64,000 nucleotides of DNA from Paroedura picta (taxonomy: Eukaryota; Chordata; Lepidosauria; Squamata; Gekkonidae): positions 26,361,001 through 26,425,000 of the forward strand of contig NC_135379.1 in assembly GCF_049243985.1 (NCBI RefSeq), given 5' to 3'. The translations under genes were made by a program, and so were the position numbers. Below, in pieces: positions 46,656 through 57,955 of this stretch. The notes under the pieces are model-generated. The model was not told the DNA's origin and made no database searches. It saw only the letters and a program-made list of their open reading frames with translations. Numbering within the stretch: position 1 is the first letter of the stretch; every line of letters begins with the position of its first letter.

Positions 46656-49069
46656 TTTACTATTTCAAATATGTCCACCACATCCTGCTCAGTGAACACG
46701 CTAGCAATTGAAGGGAAAGGTGTATTTGCATAAACACAGGAGGCAACAGGGGAGCCATGGCTGCTGGTGATGACTCGTAGCATATGTCCACTGAGTGCTT
46801 AAAGGCACTTTCCTTCATCACACCCCAGGCCTGCCACATGAAATTGTGCAAAACTGTTCAAGCCTCAAACTGCAAAACTGTTCAAGCCTCATTTCGGCCA
46901 TGGGTGTCCTCAATGGTTCCGGGTATGTCAGTGGGGCTCAGTCTGTGCGGAGTAGGTGATGACAATGACTTCTGCACATGGCTGTCATGAGACTAATGTG
47001 AAAGCCCTCAGAGAACAAAGAGCTTCATCACAGTTCAAAACAATAAAATAAAAAGCCATCCATTTTACTAGAGGATTCCAAGAGGTAGGTCAATTCTTAT
47101 TTAATTCAAGCTCGATCTATTTTGAGCCTTGTAATCCAATTGTGTACATTAATAAATGGATATCAGGAGAAAGTGGATTGTAAGTGCTCTTTTTATTTAA
47201 TCTTGAGCTAGTGGATATTGGTTAAGAGAGCCAGATGGTTGTAAGGAAGCTAAACACTCTGAAGGATTTAAATGCAGAATCCATTAAAACAAAATCCATT
47301 ATAAAAGCAATCTGGAGAGATTAAAAAACCCTGAATAATTTTAAAATGTATTTTTGTAATGTTTACAGTTTTTACGTGACAGAATATATCTCAATGCTAC
47401 AAAAGAAAGAACCAAATCTTCTTAAACAGTGAAGGATTTTATAAGCAAAGCCTTCTAAACAAGCTTGACATCCAGAAGATTTCTGTATGCTGTTGGTTAG
47501 ATGAAGCAAGGCCCAATTATCTCATGGGAACTATGAGAACAATGTGACTTATCAGTCTCCTTAGGACCTGCTTTAGGATTTGTTGTTAGAATGACCTACG
47601 TGGATGGGGAAAAACTTGGAGCCCTCTTAAGATAAGAATCCATTGTTATGCAGTTTGTTTGGGATGGCCAAGCCAAAAAGAAAAAACAGTTAAGGAAAAC
47701 TATTTGGTATGCAATTGAGTCAATACCATGGCATCTCAAGAAGCCTTTACAACAGCTGATTGATCATTTGATGATTAGAGTTGAGATTGTCATTTTACTG
47801 TAATTGTAGACATGCTGGGTGAGAGGAATGGGGGGTGGGTGGGTTGGGTTATAAAGCTGGGAGAGAGTGTGTGTGTGGGGGGGGGTGGCTAACGGTGAGG
47901 GTGGTTGAAGAGGATTTTTATGCTGTGGTTTTTACCTGTTATAAACTGCCATGAGCCAGCAGAGCAGAGCAGTCAGTCAATCAATCAAACATGACAGGCA
48001 CAATATACTCCTAACACATAAGATAATTAGAGTCATCATCCAAAGTGCCCAGTTCAATTCCACAGCCTTCTGAAACTTGTCAAGGTTTTTCTTACAGACT
48101 AACCATTTATTCTATGTCATTGTTTGAACATCTATTGTTATAAACATTAACATAGTTCCAAAAAACTAAAATGAAGCTAGTGTTCTTAGACAGGTACTAA
48201 TTTGAGCACAAGGATTTCTGTACACTCACATATGGGTCTGTGTCTTCACAGGCATGCCATGGGAAAAAGCTAGGAAGCTTAAAACAAGTCCTCACAGAGG
48301 GTGACTTTCCCACCCAAAGTCACATGATATGGGAGGGGTTTGTACTCTCCCCTTAGTTCTCCTTCCTGCTTACCTTCCTCCTTACCAGAACAGGTAAGCC
48401 AATCAATCACAGTGGGAAGGAGGGAGGGATGTGTAAATGCACAGAAGACCACTTAATGAATAGCAGTTACAAGTAAGTGCAATGCTGTTTTCATCTTTGT
48501 AGTTTCTGTGCAGTCCCACATGGGAGAATAGCAAGATTATTCACAATGGAGGAGGGTGTGGGTTTATACAGCAGAAAAATATATTGAAGTGTCACTCTAT
48601 CCACAGTAACCTCTCTCCAGAAGTTGACAGTTATGGCATAGTGGCAGAAGAATATGGCTCATTCGACCTGGTCACCCCACTGCAGATGTCTATTAGAAGC
48701 AATCCAGCCATGAAGGCTGCAGAAAAAACTCCAAGCATATGTGTAATGCAGAGAGATACCAATATGACCATCTACCTCAGGCAGAGATTAAGTCAGTTTA
48801 ATGGATAACAACATTCAACATGATAATGTCTGTACAAAGGCCATTCTACACTTTCCCAGGTCAGTAAGGTGATTCCTGTATTGCCTGGATCAGCCCATTC
48901 CATGAAACTAAAAAAGAGTAGGGTCCTGAGAACATCTCCTGTATGCAGAGCCCTCTCTGCTTATGAGTTAGGTGTCCAGTCAGAAAACCTCTTGACCTAG
49001 GAGTTACTTAGGCACCACTTGGGGAAGAAAACCCATGCTTGGTTTTAAGACTACCTGTGCGTTTGCACC
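46656..49069. other. Mostly unrecognised
   Basis: Contains a possible LINE tail near 47,930-47,990 ('ttataaactgccatgagcca') and two loosely similar segments at about 48,216 and 48,510 ('tttctgtacactcacatatg', 'tttctgtgcagtcccacatg'). The remainder is unrecognised AT-rich DNA. Confidence 0.4.
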
Positions 49070-49272
49070 TCCCGGAGAGCGCTGCTCTCCCTCTCCCCCC
49101 GGCCTCCCTCTCCCCTAGGTTTGATTGATTCAGCGCTGAAGTGGCCAATCGCTCCTGCCACAGCGAGCAGGGGGGAGGGAGGCATGCCTGGTGGTGCACC
49201 GGTGCCCACGCCTCCCTCCCCCTGTCACGGCCTGGTACCAAGGGCTCCATGGCCCGGGTTTGGGAAACACTA
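49070..49272. mobile_element. hAT (MER30-like) remnant
   Basis: Right end 'cggcctggtaccaagggctc' and 'catggcccgggtttgggaaa' then cact matches the MER30-type hAT terminus. The interior is GC-rich and the left end is lost. Confidence 0.6.
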
Positions 49273-49974
49273 TGTATACTGAAGGAAGGAAAACACTCCA
49301 CTGAATAACTAGCTTTTAACTGGAGGATACAATGCCACAAATTCATTCAGAATATTTGGACTCATCAGAGATACAGGCAAATAAATCTTTGTCCTTGTGA
49401 CATGACCTCTAGGTACCTGTGTCCACCATAGTCATTCATATAAGTTTATAACATGCAATCATCCGTGAGCAAAAAGGAAACACTGCTCTTGAATCATGCG
49501 TACCAAAGAATCAAAGGCATGTTTAATAGCTCTGGATTTTGACAGTCTTATTTATAGTCTAAATTTATGTCCTGACCAGGTATTCTGTTTGACAGTGTTA
49601 GCACCATGTGTTCCACTCCAGCTTGCTGAACAGTCCTCTCTCCCTGGCGGCAAAAAGAGAACTGAGAGGGAAGTGCTAACCTCTCCCACATCATGTGACT
49701 CTGGGCAGGACAGTCACTGTCTGTGAGGTGAGGGGTGAACACTCTTCTTCTAGAAACTTGTTTTAAGCTTGCTAGCTCTTCTCCATGGCAGGTCTGAGAA
49801 GATGCAGACCCATGAAGGACTGCACAAACGCCACAAAGATGCATATACCTTTTTCACACCGTAACCAAGATTTTTGTTCTTCTGGATCACTATGTTTACA
49901 TATTTTCCTGGAATGTTTCTAAGGATCAGATTATAGATTAGAGGCACCCATTTGTTATTCAAATAATTGTATCC
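49273..49974. other. Unrecognised stretch
   Basis: No feature recognised. Confidence 0.4.
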
Positions 49975-50275
49975 AGGGTTACCAATCTCCAGGTGGCACA
50001 CAAGGTTTATTGACTACTTGTGTAGCCCATTTGTCAGCTTCCTCGATTGTTTGTTTCCTGCAATTCTGACATGTTGACTTATGTGTAACCTCCAGGTGGT
50101 CATTTCCTGGGATTACAACTGGTTTTCAGGTGACAGAGGCCAGTTCCCCTAAAGCAGATGGCTTCTTTGAAATGTGAACTCTATGGCACTAAACCCTATT
50201 GAACAGCTTCCCCAAAACCCACCCTCCTCAGACTCCTTCGCCCAAATCTCTCAACCCAGAACTGGGAACCAATAG
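49975..50275 (+). repeat. Interspersed repeat shared with Helitrons H3 and H4
   Basis: 'ttaccaatctccaggtggca', 'ggattacaactggttttcag' and 'gccagttcccctaaagcaga' match blocks at 45,355-45,470 and 60,365-60,480. The family name is not known to me. Confidence 0.55.
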
Positions 50276-50842
50276 AATAGCAACAATTTCATCAGTTAAG
50301 TTTCTGTTACAAAACTGGTTGTTTTTTTCTCTTCCAGCTGCCACCAGCTAATGTCACTCTACCAATAAAAGAGGGGGAGATTTATTTGACATTATGATTT
50401 GCTCACAGTGGCTGCAAACTAATTTTAAATAGAAGAAAATTGAAAATTAAAGTGCTGGCAAATGGAAAAGTGTTTGGGAACGTTGACATTTCTCCAGAGC
50501 TTTTGTTTATGGGTTGCCTAAAAACATGGTGTTGAAAGAAACCTATGGGAACCCAGTTTCTAATTTTCCACCAGTTTAATGAGTGAGTACATAACATCTT
50601 AAAACGACTTAACGGCTTTATAACTTATTTTTGTAATACATCCATCCTGTTGGTTTTCATATGTATTCTTAGTGCACATGTGACAAATGATATGTTGATG
50701 AAAAGTTCTGGACAAAATTAGCTCATATGGAAAACAGTGTTGGGGTGCACAGATGTGATTTGATTAGTTAGTTCATTATGCTCAAGTTCAGTCAATATAC
50801 CTTCTACACTAAAAAGTTGCTATTTTTTAACTGAGACGTTGG

Positions 50843-50868
50843 TGTCTGTCTGTCTGTCTGTCTGTCTA
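50843..50868. repeat. (GTCT)n microsatellite
   Basis: Six GTCT units, read directly. Confidence 0.95.
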
Positions 50869-52030
50869 ATGCGGCAACATAAATAGAAACTTTTTTGCCA
50901 TTAGTAAAGGTTTTCAAAGCTACCATCAGGCCTGTGTTTGCAGCCTGCATGATACGACCAAACAGGGCCTTTTTGGTGGTAGTATTCACCAATAGTGAAC
51001 CCTGGCACATTTTCCCAGGGCTCTCCCAAGTAAGGCTGCCACGGGTCTCTCCCCAGCAACTCTCATTGCCCATTGTCACTTTGAGTGGCAGTGGGGGGGG
51101 GGGGGGAAGAAAAGTTGGCATTCCGTATGCCATTCCATCACTCTGGGGTTTTCCCTGCAAGTGACATACAAGTGTACACAACACCATGGCCTCCCATGTT
51201 CTGATCTCCAAAGCTCCCACTGGCCAGGCATAACTTGGTGACCCTACACCCAAGTCCTGAGGGGAGAACCTTAGATATGGCTATTACCACTAAGAAGGGG
51301 GTTATCAACACCAGCCAGGCTACAGTGTGTGGTTGTAGAGCTGCCCATGACCAGAGGGCCAATTGTTGTGCAGACCAGCCCTCACCGCCTCCTCCCCTCT
51401 CTCCATCTGAGTTTTGTAAAACACGAGGCTGTCCAAAGTACAATTTGAATATACAAAGCTAAAAAGAGAAACGCTTCCTGGAGGAACAAAGCCAGCCTAG
51501 TATTTGGTTTCGTTGTTAAGAGGGTTTTTTGTGTGTTTTTTTCTTTTACTTTCATGAAAGCAAACAAGTCTTTGATGCAAAGTATTGGGCATGTGGTTCT
51601 CATTGGCAACAGTGAGAACATAGTGGAGAAATGACTTGGGTTGCATTTCAGGCTAGATCTTATCTGGTTATTATTGAAGAATTTTTAATTGTGTGTTTGT
51701 CAATCTGGGTTTTTTTTTTAAGTAGGAGACACAAGTCTAACACCCTGTTCCAAAAGCAATGGTTTTGGGAAATGGTTCCTGATCATGCTAGGAAAGGAAA
51801 TTCATCCTGCAGGAAAAGGAATTTCATCACAAGAAGCACCTGTCAAAATTTGCTCTGCTCAGCAGCAATGAGAGGATGCAGGAACTCCAGCCTCTCGTCC
51901 TAATGAGCACCTTCCAGAGACACCTTCTAATGGCCACAACAGAAAAGTTCCTTTCTCTGGTGCTTTATCCTTCCACACTTCTCCTTATGAGAGCTGTGAC
52001 TAGGGATAGGGACAAATCAGATCACAAAGC

Positions 52031-52186
52031 AACATTTGTCACAAATGTTGCCATGTTCATGGTTTAGGAACAGAAGTTCATGACAGGTCTTCTGTTGTGA
52101 ACTTCCATGAACCTTTTGTGCAGTTCATGGTGGTTTGTGGTTGCAGCAGAAAGTAAGGGTTTAAAGGGACTCTGAGTCTCTTTAAA
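52031..52186. repeat. Palindromic patch, possible decayed element
   Basis: AACATTTGTCACAAATGTT (52,031-52,049) is a 9-bp-stem palindrome. 'ttcatg' and its reverse recur through 52,050-52,135, and an imperfect palindrome at 52,160-52,186 reads ttaaagggactctgagtctc then tttaa. Termini are not visible. Confidence 0.4.
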
Positions 52187-53152
52187 TGCCTGCCTTCTGT
52201 TCTCGGTAAAAACCGCAAAAAACAGTTAATGAGTGTGGAAGTGCTTCCACCATTCATCTGTTTTGGGCTGTCGTGTGTAGTCCCTTTGAGCTCCCAGAAG
52301 TCTGGGCTCCACAGCCAAAAATTGCTTTAAAGCCAAGCCCCCATAATGGCCCCCAACCTTACCCTTCTGTTATGGGGAGGTTTTGGGAAGTTTCCAGGTG
52401 TTTTTAAAACTAAAACACCCACTTGAAAGTGGAGTGCTCAAGCTGTTCCTGCCTTTGCCGCCATCTTCTGCATGAGGACCTGTATGAGGACCTCTTTCAT
52501 GTAAAAAATTGTTTGCATCCTACTCAAGCTCCACAACTGACTCTGGCTGGCAATTGTTGTTTTGCTCTCAAACATGAAATGGATACTGCAGCCTGAAGAA
52601 AACAGTAAAATTCCAGTAAATGGCATTAGTCATCCTTTTGTGAGCCCCCGCACTGAGTTTCAAATAGCCAGCAATGACTGCCTGAGCTGCCAAGGGGATT
52701 CAGAGTCTCTTCAGAAAAATAGCCATGCTTAGGATGAATAACACTTGACATTTCCAACTTGGATTTCTTTTCCTCCTTTACAAAGGTCTGCCTCCCAGAG
52801 GATAGCTGGATTTCCAAATATTTGGTTCATTGTGGTCACTCTCTTTAATAAGATTCACCAGAGGAACACACTCTGTGTAAAAACAATTTATTTAACTCCG
52901 TGAATCCTGGGAGGCTTGAAGGCCAGAAGTGAGTGTGAGACTTAAAGGAACATTCTCTCTCCACACACACACCAGTGCTTGATGCTTTGGTTGCACAGCT
53001 GAGCAAAAAGGCTTCATGCAGGGCAGAAGAACGATCACTAGTGTGGAAGATCAGCTGCCTGGAGTCTATGTGCTTTCTGAAGGGAGGACTACCCTGGTCT
53101 TTTCCACACAACACACACTTTATCATATTTTAAACAAACCTTTTTTTTCTTT

Positions 53153-53320
53153 TTGCCATCAAGTCACTGCCAGTTTATGGATTCCCAGCAGGGTTTTCAA
53201 GTGAAGAGAGGTTCAGAGGTGGTTGGTGATTGCCTGTCTCTGTGTAGTGACCCTGGACTTCCTGCCTAGCTTCTGAGATCTAACAAATTCAGGCTAGCCT
53301 GAGTCATTCAGGTCAGCCCA
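53153..53320 (-). mobile_element. 5S-rRNA-derived SINE, nearly full length
   Basis: Read on the minus strand: a 5S-like head (complement of 'ctgcctagcttctgagatct'), a body with the complement of 'ggtggttggtgattgcctgt', and a tail ending in 'agtgacttgatggc'. This is the most complete copy here. Confidence 0.82.
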
Positions 53321-53341
53321 AAACAAGTTCATCTAGAACAG

Positions 53342-53671
53342 CAGGTCTCAACTACCGTCATGCCGTGACCCCAACTGCAGCTGCGGCATGGTCAGCATGG
53401 TCAGCAGGGGCAGTGTGCGCAGGCGTGTGGCCGCATGCCCACATGCACTCGCAGGCTCACAAAATTCTGGAGTGGCGTGGTTGCAGCTAGTGCCATGGCT
53501 CCGCCACCCACCGCCTCCGCCACCCTCTGCCTGCCACAGCCCGCTGCCTGCCACCGCTGTGGTCCGCCCCACCCCCCCGCCACCCGTTGCTGCAGTGGCC
53601 ACCAAGCTGGCAAGTCTGCAGAAGGGTCCAGGTGACCCCAATTGGGGTTGGGACCCCAAGGTTGAGAAACC
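53342..53671. mobile_element. hAT MITE of SPIN/Charlie type
   Basis: Left 'caggtctcaactaccgtcat' with 'gccgtgacccc' and right 'ggttgggaccccaaggttga' with 'gaaacc' are inverted. The sequence resembles SPIN/OposCharlie ends. 330 bp, very GC-rich interior of CpG-containing proline/alanine-type frames, no transposase. It abuts a SINE on the right with no gap. Confidence 0.75.
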
Positions 53672-53895
53672 TAGAAGAAGAGTTGGTTTTTATACCCCAC
53701 TTTTCACTGCCTGAAGAAGTCTCAAAGCAGCTTACAATCGCCCTCCCTTCCTCTCCATTACAAAAGGTACCCTGTGAGGTAGGTGAGGCTGAAAGCTCTG
53801 ATAGGACTGCTGTGACAAGCTGGCTACATGTAGAAGAGTGAGGACTCAAACCCTGTTCACCAGATTTTTAACTACTATGCCACAGTGACTCCTTG
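53672..53895 (-). mobile_element. tRNA-derived CORE/MIR-like SINE
   Basis: Reverse of the family at 40,995: (TTC)n-type edge, 'gttggtttttataccccact', 'ctgtgaggtaggtgaggctg', and a tRNA-like head near 53,870 ('ttaactactatgcca'). Moderately diverged. Confidence 0.85.
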
Positions 53896-55763
53896 CTATC
53901 TACTATAATTTCTAACTTCATAACAAAAGCAAAATCTGTAAGACCCTGCTGATGATATCAACAATGTTCATGTTTCTTTCTTCAGTATATACAACCCACA
54001 TCATAGGCGTTTGGAAAGTAGCACATTTTAAATACCACACGGGTGCCTTTAATCCACTCTATTCATAAGCTCCCTATACTGTATCCTCAGCAAGGAAACA
54101 TTAAGATTTTAAATATATATTTTGTTTTATTGTGCATATATTTTCAAATGTAAGTAGGGCTTCACAAAGCCCACCTTATGTGCAGAACTCAGTATGTAAA
54201 CCTCCGACATTTATGCTTGTTCAGATTTTCCTCTTGTAAAGATTAATATGCCCTCTATAGGACAGTCGTGGCCTAACCTTTATACAAAAAACATTATATC
54301 TGAAAAATGAGTGCAGCTGAAGGTTGCTGGCGAGCACAGGCATTCTTGCACAAGAGAATCCTCTAGACTAAACAAGGTCAATGTGATGATAGATGGTGTG
54401 ATTCTACCTTGAAGTAATTTCCTTTTAACAGTTGAAACACATTCCCACAATGATGTTATGACACCCCCATCCACTTCCCTCCCTCAGAGGCAAGATTTTC
54501 TCTCCGTTTTTCTTTCCCTTTTGTGACTGAGCCACCCTAGTTGTCTATTTTCTTCATTCCTGAAGAATTTTGGCTGTCCCACCCTGTTTCAGTATGAACA
54601 TTTAGCTATTTGTTTAGCCCAACAACTTGAAGAAAGGAATGGGATTCCCCCTTTAACTTAAACTACTGAAAATGGCACTGGAGAAGTTTTTATATTCCAA
54701 ATTCTATTCAATATAGAGGGGAAAGGTCAGATGAAATCAGGGGTAAAAATTCTGAGGTAACACAATATAGATAACTCTAAGGTAAAACCAATACATGCAC
54801 AGACTTTAGACCCTACATTCCAGGCTAATGATAGTTTCTTAAGCTATTCAGAGTTACTTAAATCTTTATGTGGAGGCTTTCCCCCCCAGTGTTTTCCAAA
54901 TGCTCCAACACACTTTCTTTGAGTATTCTCTGGCTAGTTTCTGGATAATCATCCCTTCTTCTCTTAAAACACCAGTACTTTTCCTGAGTTTTTAACCACA
55001 CTCTCCACTCTTCAGGACTAACTTCCTGTTTGACTGGGTAGGGTTAGGGAAATTCTTCTCTTACTAGAAGATCTATCCCCTTTCCTTGATCTGAATGGGG
55101 ATCTCCCTCTAACTACCCACTCAACCTTGCCAACTCTCCCCAATTCTCTTGTCTGTGTTAAACGGCTCTCCATCAGGGCTGAATTCTGAATGAAATTCTC
55201 CTCAGCATTCAGCTCTGAAGTCTCTCTCTGCTCAGCTGAAGCTAGCCCATCAGATTGCTTGTTGTGTAAGGTTCTCTGTTTCTGTGAACAATTAACCCCT
55301 TACAGCTCTTCAGCTGCTGGTACAGCACTTCTGAGCTTTTAGGAAGTCATCTGCAGAGCTGCTGCTTTTCTGAGCTTTTAAGAAGACCCTGCAGAACTGC
55401 TGCCAGTTACAGTAGACAATTTCTGACCTTCATACATCAACAGTCTGACTTAGTATAAGACCAATGAATATGTATTCCAAACAGGTCTCTTGCAAGCTCT
55501 TAGAATAAGGTGAAAAACAGGCATAGCATTTACATTTCATTGAAACACAGGGATTAATCCAAACTTAGTTGTCCATTTGTCAACTGATAACTTGACAAAT
55601 CGACAACTGTGCATCTGATCTGGACTCCTGCATCTGATCTGGAATCTTCATTTCTCGGCAAGAAATTACAGGTGACCAGAATTATACATACCTGTGCGTA
55701 TCTCTATTCAGTAGTAAGTATCTCTGCTATACCCACAGACACCCACGTCACCAAAGGACAGAG
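53896..55763. other. Unrecognised stretch
   Basis: No feature recognised in about 1.9 kb. Confidence 0.4.
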
Positions 55764-56105
55764 TTCCAACAGGGCGTCCCCAAAGTAACCCCAAAGCAGT
55801 TTGATGGGCACTCCAGTCACACAAGACAAGCAAGAGAAGCATGCCTACAACTCTCACAGCCTCCACCAAGGGCTGAAATACACCGGTCCAGAGCATGGCC
55901 TACAACCATGGTGTATTCTTTCTCACCCCCAGAATTCCAGCAAGGACTCCCCAATGTAACCCCATGACAGCTTGGCAGGCACCCCACCCACCAGAGACAA
56001 TCAAGGGAGGCAGTCTCACAACTCATGCACCACTCAGCTAAAACACACAGGACCAGACTAGAGCACCCCCAGCAACTACAGTGAGTTCTTCTACTCTGCA
56101 GAGGC
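55764..56105. repeat. Tandem dimer, period 171 bp
   Basis: Two diverged head-to-tail copies: 'ttccaacagggcgtccccaa' at 55,764 and 'ttccagcaaggactccccaa' at 55,935, followed in step by 'gtaacccca', 'gggcactcc'/'ggcacccca', 'acaactc' and 'ccagagcat'/'ctagagcac'. The flanks on both sides begin to resemble the unit, so a longer array may once have existed. The minus-strand frame (55,817-56,203) spans both copies and has no known domain. Confidence 0.75.
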
Positions 56106-56272
56106 AACAAAACACATGTTGAGCTTTTTACTTTTTTGTACATTTTTGGTCTGTATTCTCCCATCAAGTATTTCAAAAAAAAAGGAATGGATACTTTATA
56201 CAATTGTAAAACTCTGTCATACCAAGAAGTCCTTTCTCCCTGAACATCCTGGTCTCATAATTTAGAGATTAT

Positions 56273-56360
56273 CAGTGCAATCCTAAAAAGAGTTATACTT
56301 TTCCAAGTCCATTAAAGTCAGTGGGTTTCAAAAGGTGTAATACCACTTAGAATTGCATTC
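56273..56360. mobile_element. Short palindromic MITE (CAGTGCAATCC family)
   Basis: An 88-bp imperfect palindrome, CAGTGCAATCCTAA at left and TTAGAATTGCATTC at right, with 'gttatactttt' opposite 'aaaggtgtaat'. The family is common in reptiles. A related phrase occurs at 60,050-60,095. Confidence 0.6.
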
Positions 56361-56982
56361 TATATCTTGCACGATGCAATGCTACAGAATCAGACTATGG
56401 GTAATTTTCATTTTAAAAATTTAAATTTTAATACAGTAAAAGAGATGACTGTGGCTATGGGGGAGCCACTTAAAAGTGTCATAACCATTTAAGATTAATT
56501 GATCAAAAGGGATTCCTTGACTGTGCACAGAAATCTATACAAAGTTAGTGCAGATTCTCCACAGTATATATGATCTTGGTGTGTTTTCTAAAGACTTCCC
56601 AATGTTCCATTATCCAGCTATTGAATTTCCTTTCAGGTGCTTTTGCAAATTTGGGGAATAACAAAGTTGATGCATTTTTCTAGATGCTCACTAGGTGGCA
56701 GTGTAAGACTGAAGACAGATTTGCTCTGTAAATGAGCAGGTCTTATACCAGAATCTTGGAATGTGCTTCGAGGAGGTAATATTTGAATCTATTTATCTCC
56801 CTCCTTACTTAATGAGGCAGATGCTCCATGGGCAACCATTCATATTAGATTCAGTCCTGGAAAAGAAAATGGCCTATGACTACCCTGATTTGTGTTTCAA
56901 ACAACAAAGAGCTGCCTCCCTACCAGCAAAGCTACTCTGAGGAAAGAGCTGAGAGAGTGACTGCCAAATTTGTCATTTGTTG
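56361..56982. other. Unrecognised stretch
   Basis: No feature recognised. Confidence 0.4.
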
Positions 56983-57114
56983 CAGGGGTGGCCAAACTGC
57001 GGCTCTCCAGATGTCCATGGACTACAACTCCCATGAGCCCCTGCATGTGCTGGCAGGGACTCATGGAAGTTGTAGTTCATGGACATCTGGAGAGCTGCAG
57101 GTTGGCCACCCCTG
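56983..57114. mobile_element. Palindromic hAT MITE (CAGGGGTGGCC variant)
   Basis: A 132-bp copy with TGGCCAAACTGCGG in place of TAGTCAAACTG, so a diverged subfamily. No matching 8-bp duplication. Motifs ACTACAACTCCCA and AGTTGTAGTT persist. Confidence 0.88.
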
Positions 57115-57832
57115 GGGGAACGTGTTATTCACCAAGGGGACTAGCTAACAATGTCCTCTGTTGAAACTGGACGCCCAAGGAGTAAATTAAATCAGTCATT
57201 TTGCTTTTTAAAGACTGAACGCTTGCACAAATACCAACATTCTGCCTGAATTTTCATTCTCAATGATAAAGATCATAACCGCCATTTTCAATAGAGACCA
57301 TTTCCCTAGGATAGGTCAAATGTTACTTGCCTTTTTGACCCATTCAAAGCCCCAGTCCTAAAGTGATACAATTATGCTGTCAAGTTTCTTCAGTTGCCCA
57401 GAACACATAGTCTCTGACTTGGTGCAAAAGATGCGTTTATTCTAAAACAAGAAAGTTAACCCTACAAGTACCTTGTCGGAACTGGGGTACAATAGAACGA
57501 GCACAGGATATAACTATTTGACTGGCATCCCCTTCCCGTGAGAACCTGAAAAACGTGGGAAATCTTCAAAGGGAACAGACTTGGCAGATAGCGAGGTGCT
57601 CAAGGTCCTGGTGATTGCATTCCAGAAACAGAGAAGATGGATGGGGGGAGGGGGAGAGAAAGAGTGAAAGGGAGAAGGAAGGGAAGGAAGCTGGATGCAA
57701 TAAACTCCCTGGATCTACAAATTAAACTAACTCTACGCATCAAACAGAATCAAAACAAATGGCAGAAGCACAGCATTCTGACAGATACACAGAGATCTAA
57801 TTCCTCTGCAGCCCAAGTCTGTTGGCGGAAGA
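57115..57832. other. Unrecognised stretch
   Basis: A purine-rich run at 57,636-57,690. Otherwise nothing recognised. Confidence 0.4.
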
Positions 57833-57955
57833 AAGTGCTGTCAGGTGACAGCTAATTTATGATGACCCCTAGACAAGAGACAGCTGGAGGTGGTTTGCCA
57901 TGACCTCACTCTGCAGAGTGACCCTGGTGTTTCCTGGACTCATCCTGCTTAGTTG
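57833..57955 (-). mobile_element. 5S-rRNA-derived SINE, truncated
   Basis: 'agtgctgtcaggtgacagct' (tail, reversed), 'gaggtggtttgccatgacct' (body) and 'cctgcttagttgcc' (start of the 5S-like head). Confidence 0.75.

Larger units (their letters stand above)
50276..53152. other. Mostly unrecognised
   Basis: Contains a GTCT microsatellite and a palindromic patch (listed separately). Other short frames are unsupported. Confidence 0.4.

Noticed and set aside
48216-48540. Two similar segments about 295 bp apart, considered as terminal repeats of one element
   Set aside because: Similarity covers only about 20 bp with several mismatches, and nothing between them supports an element.
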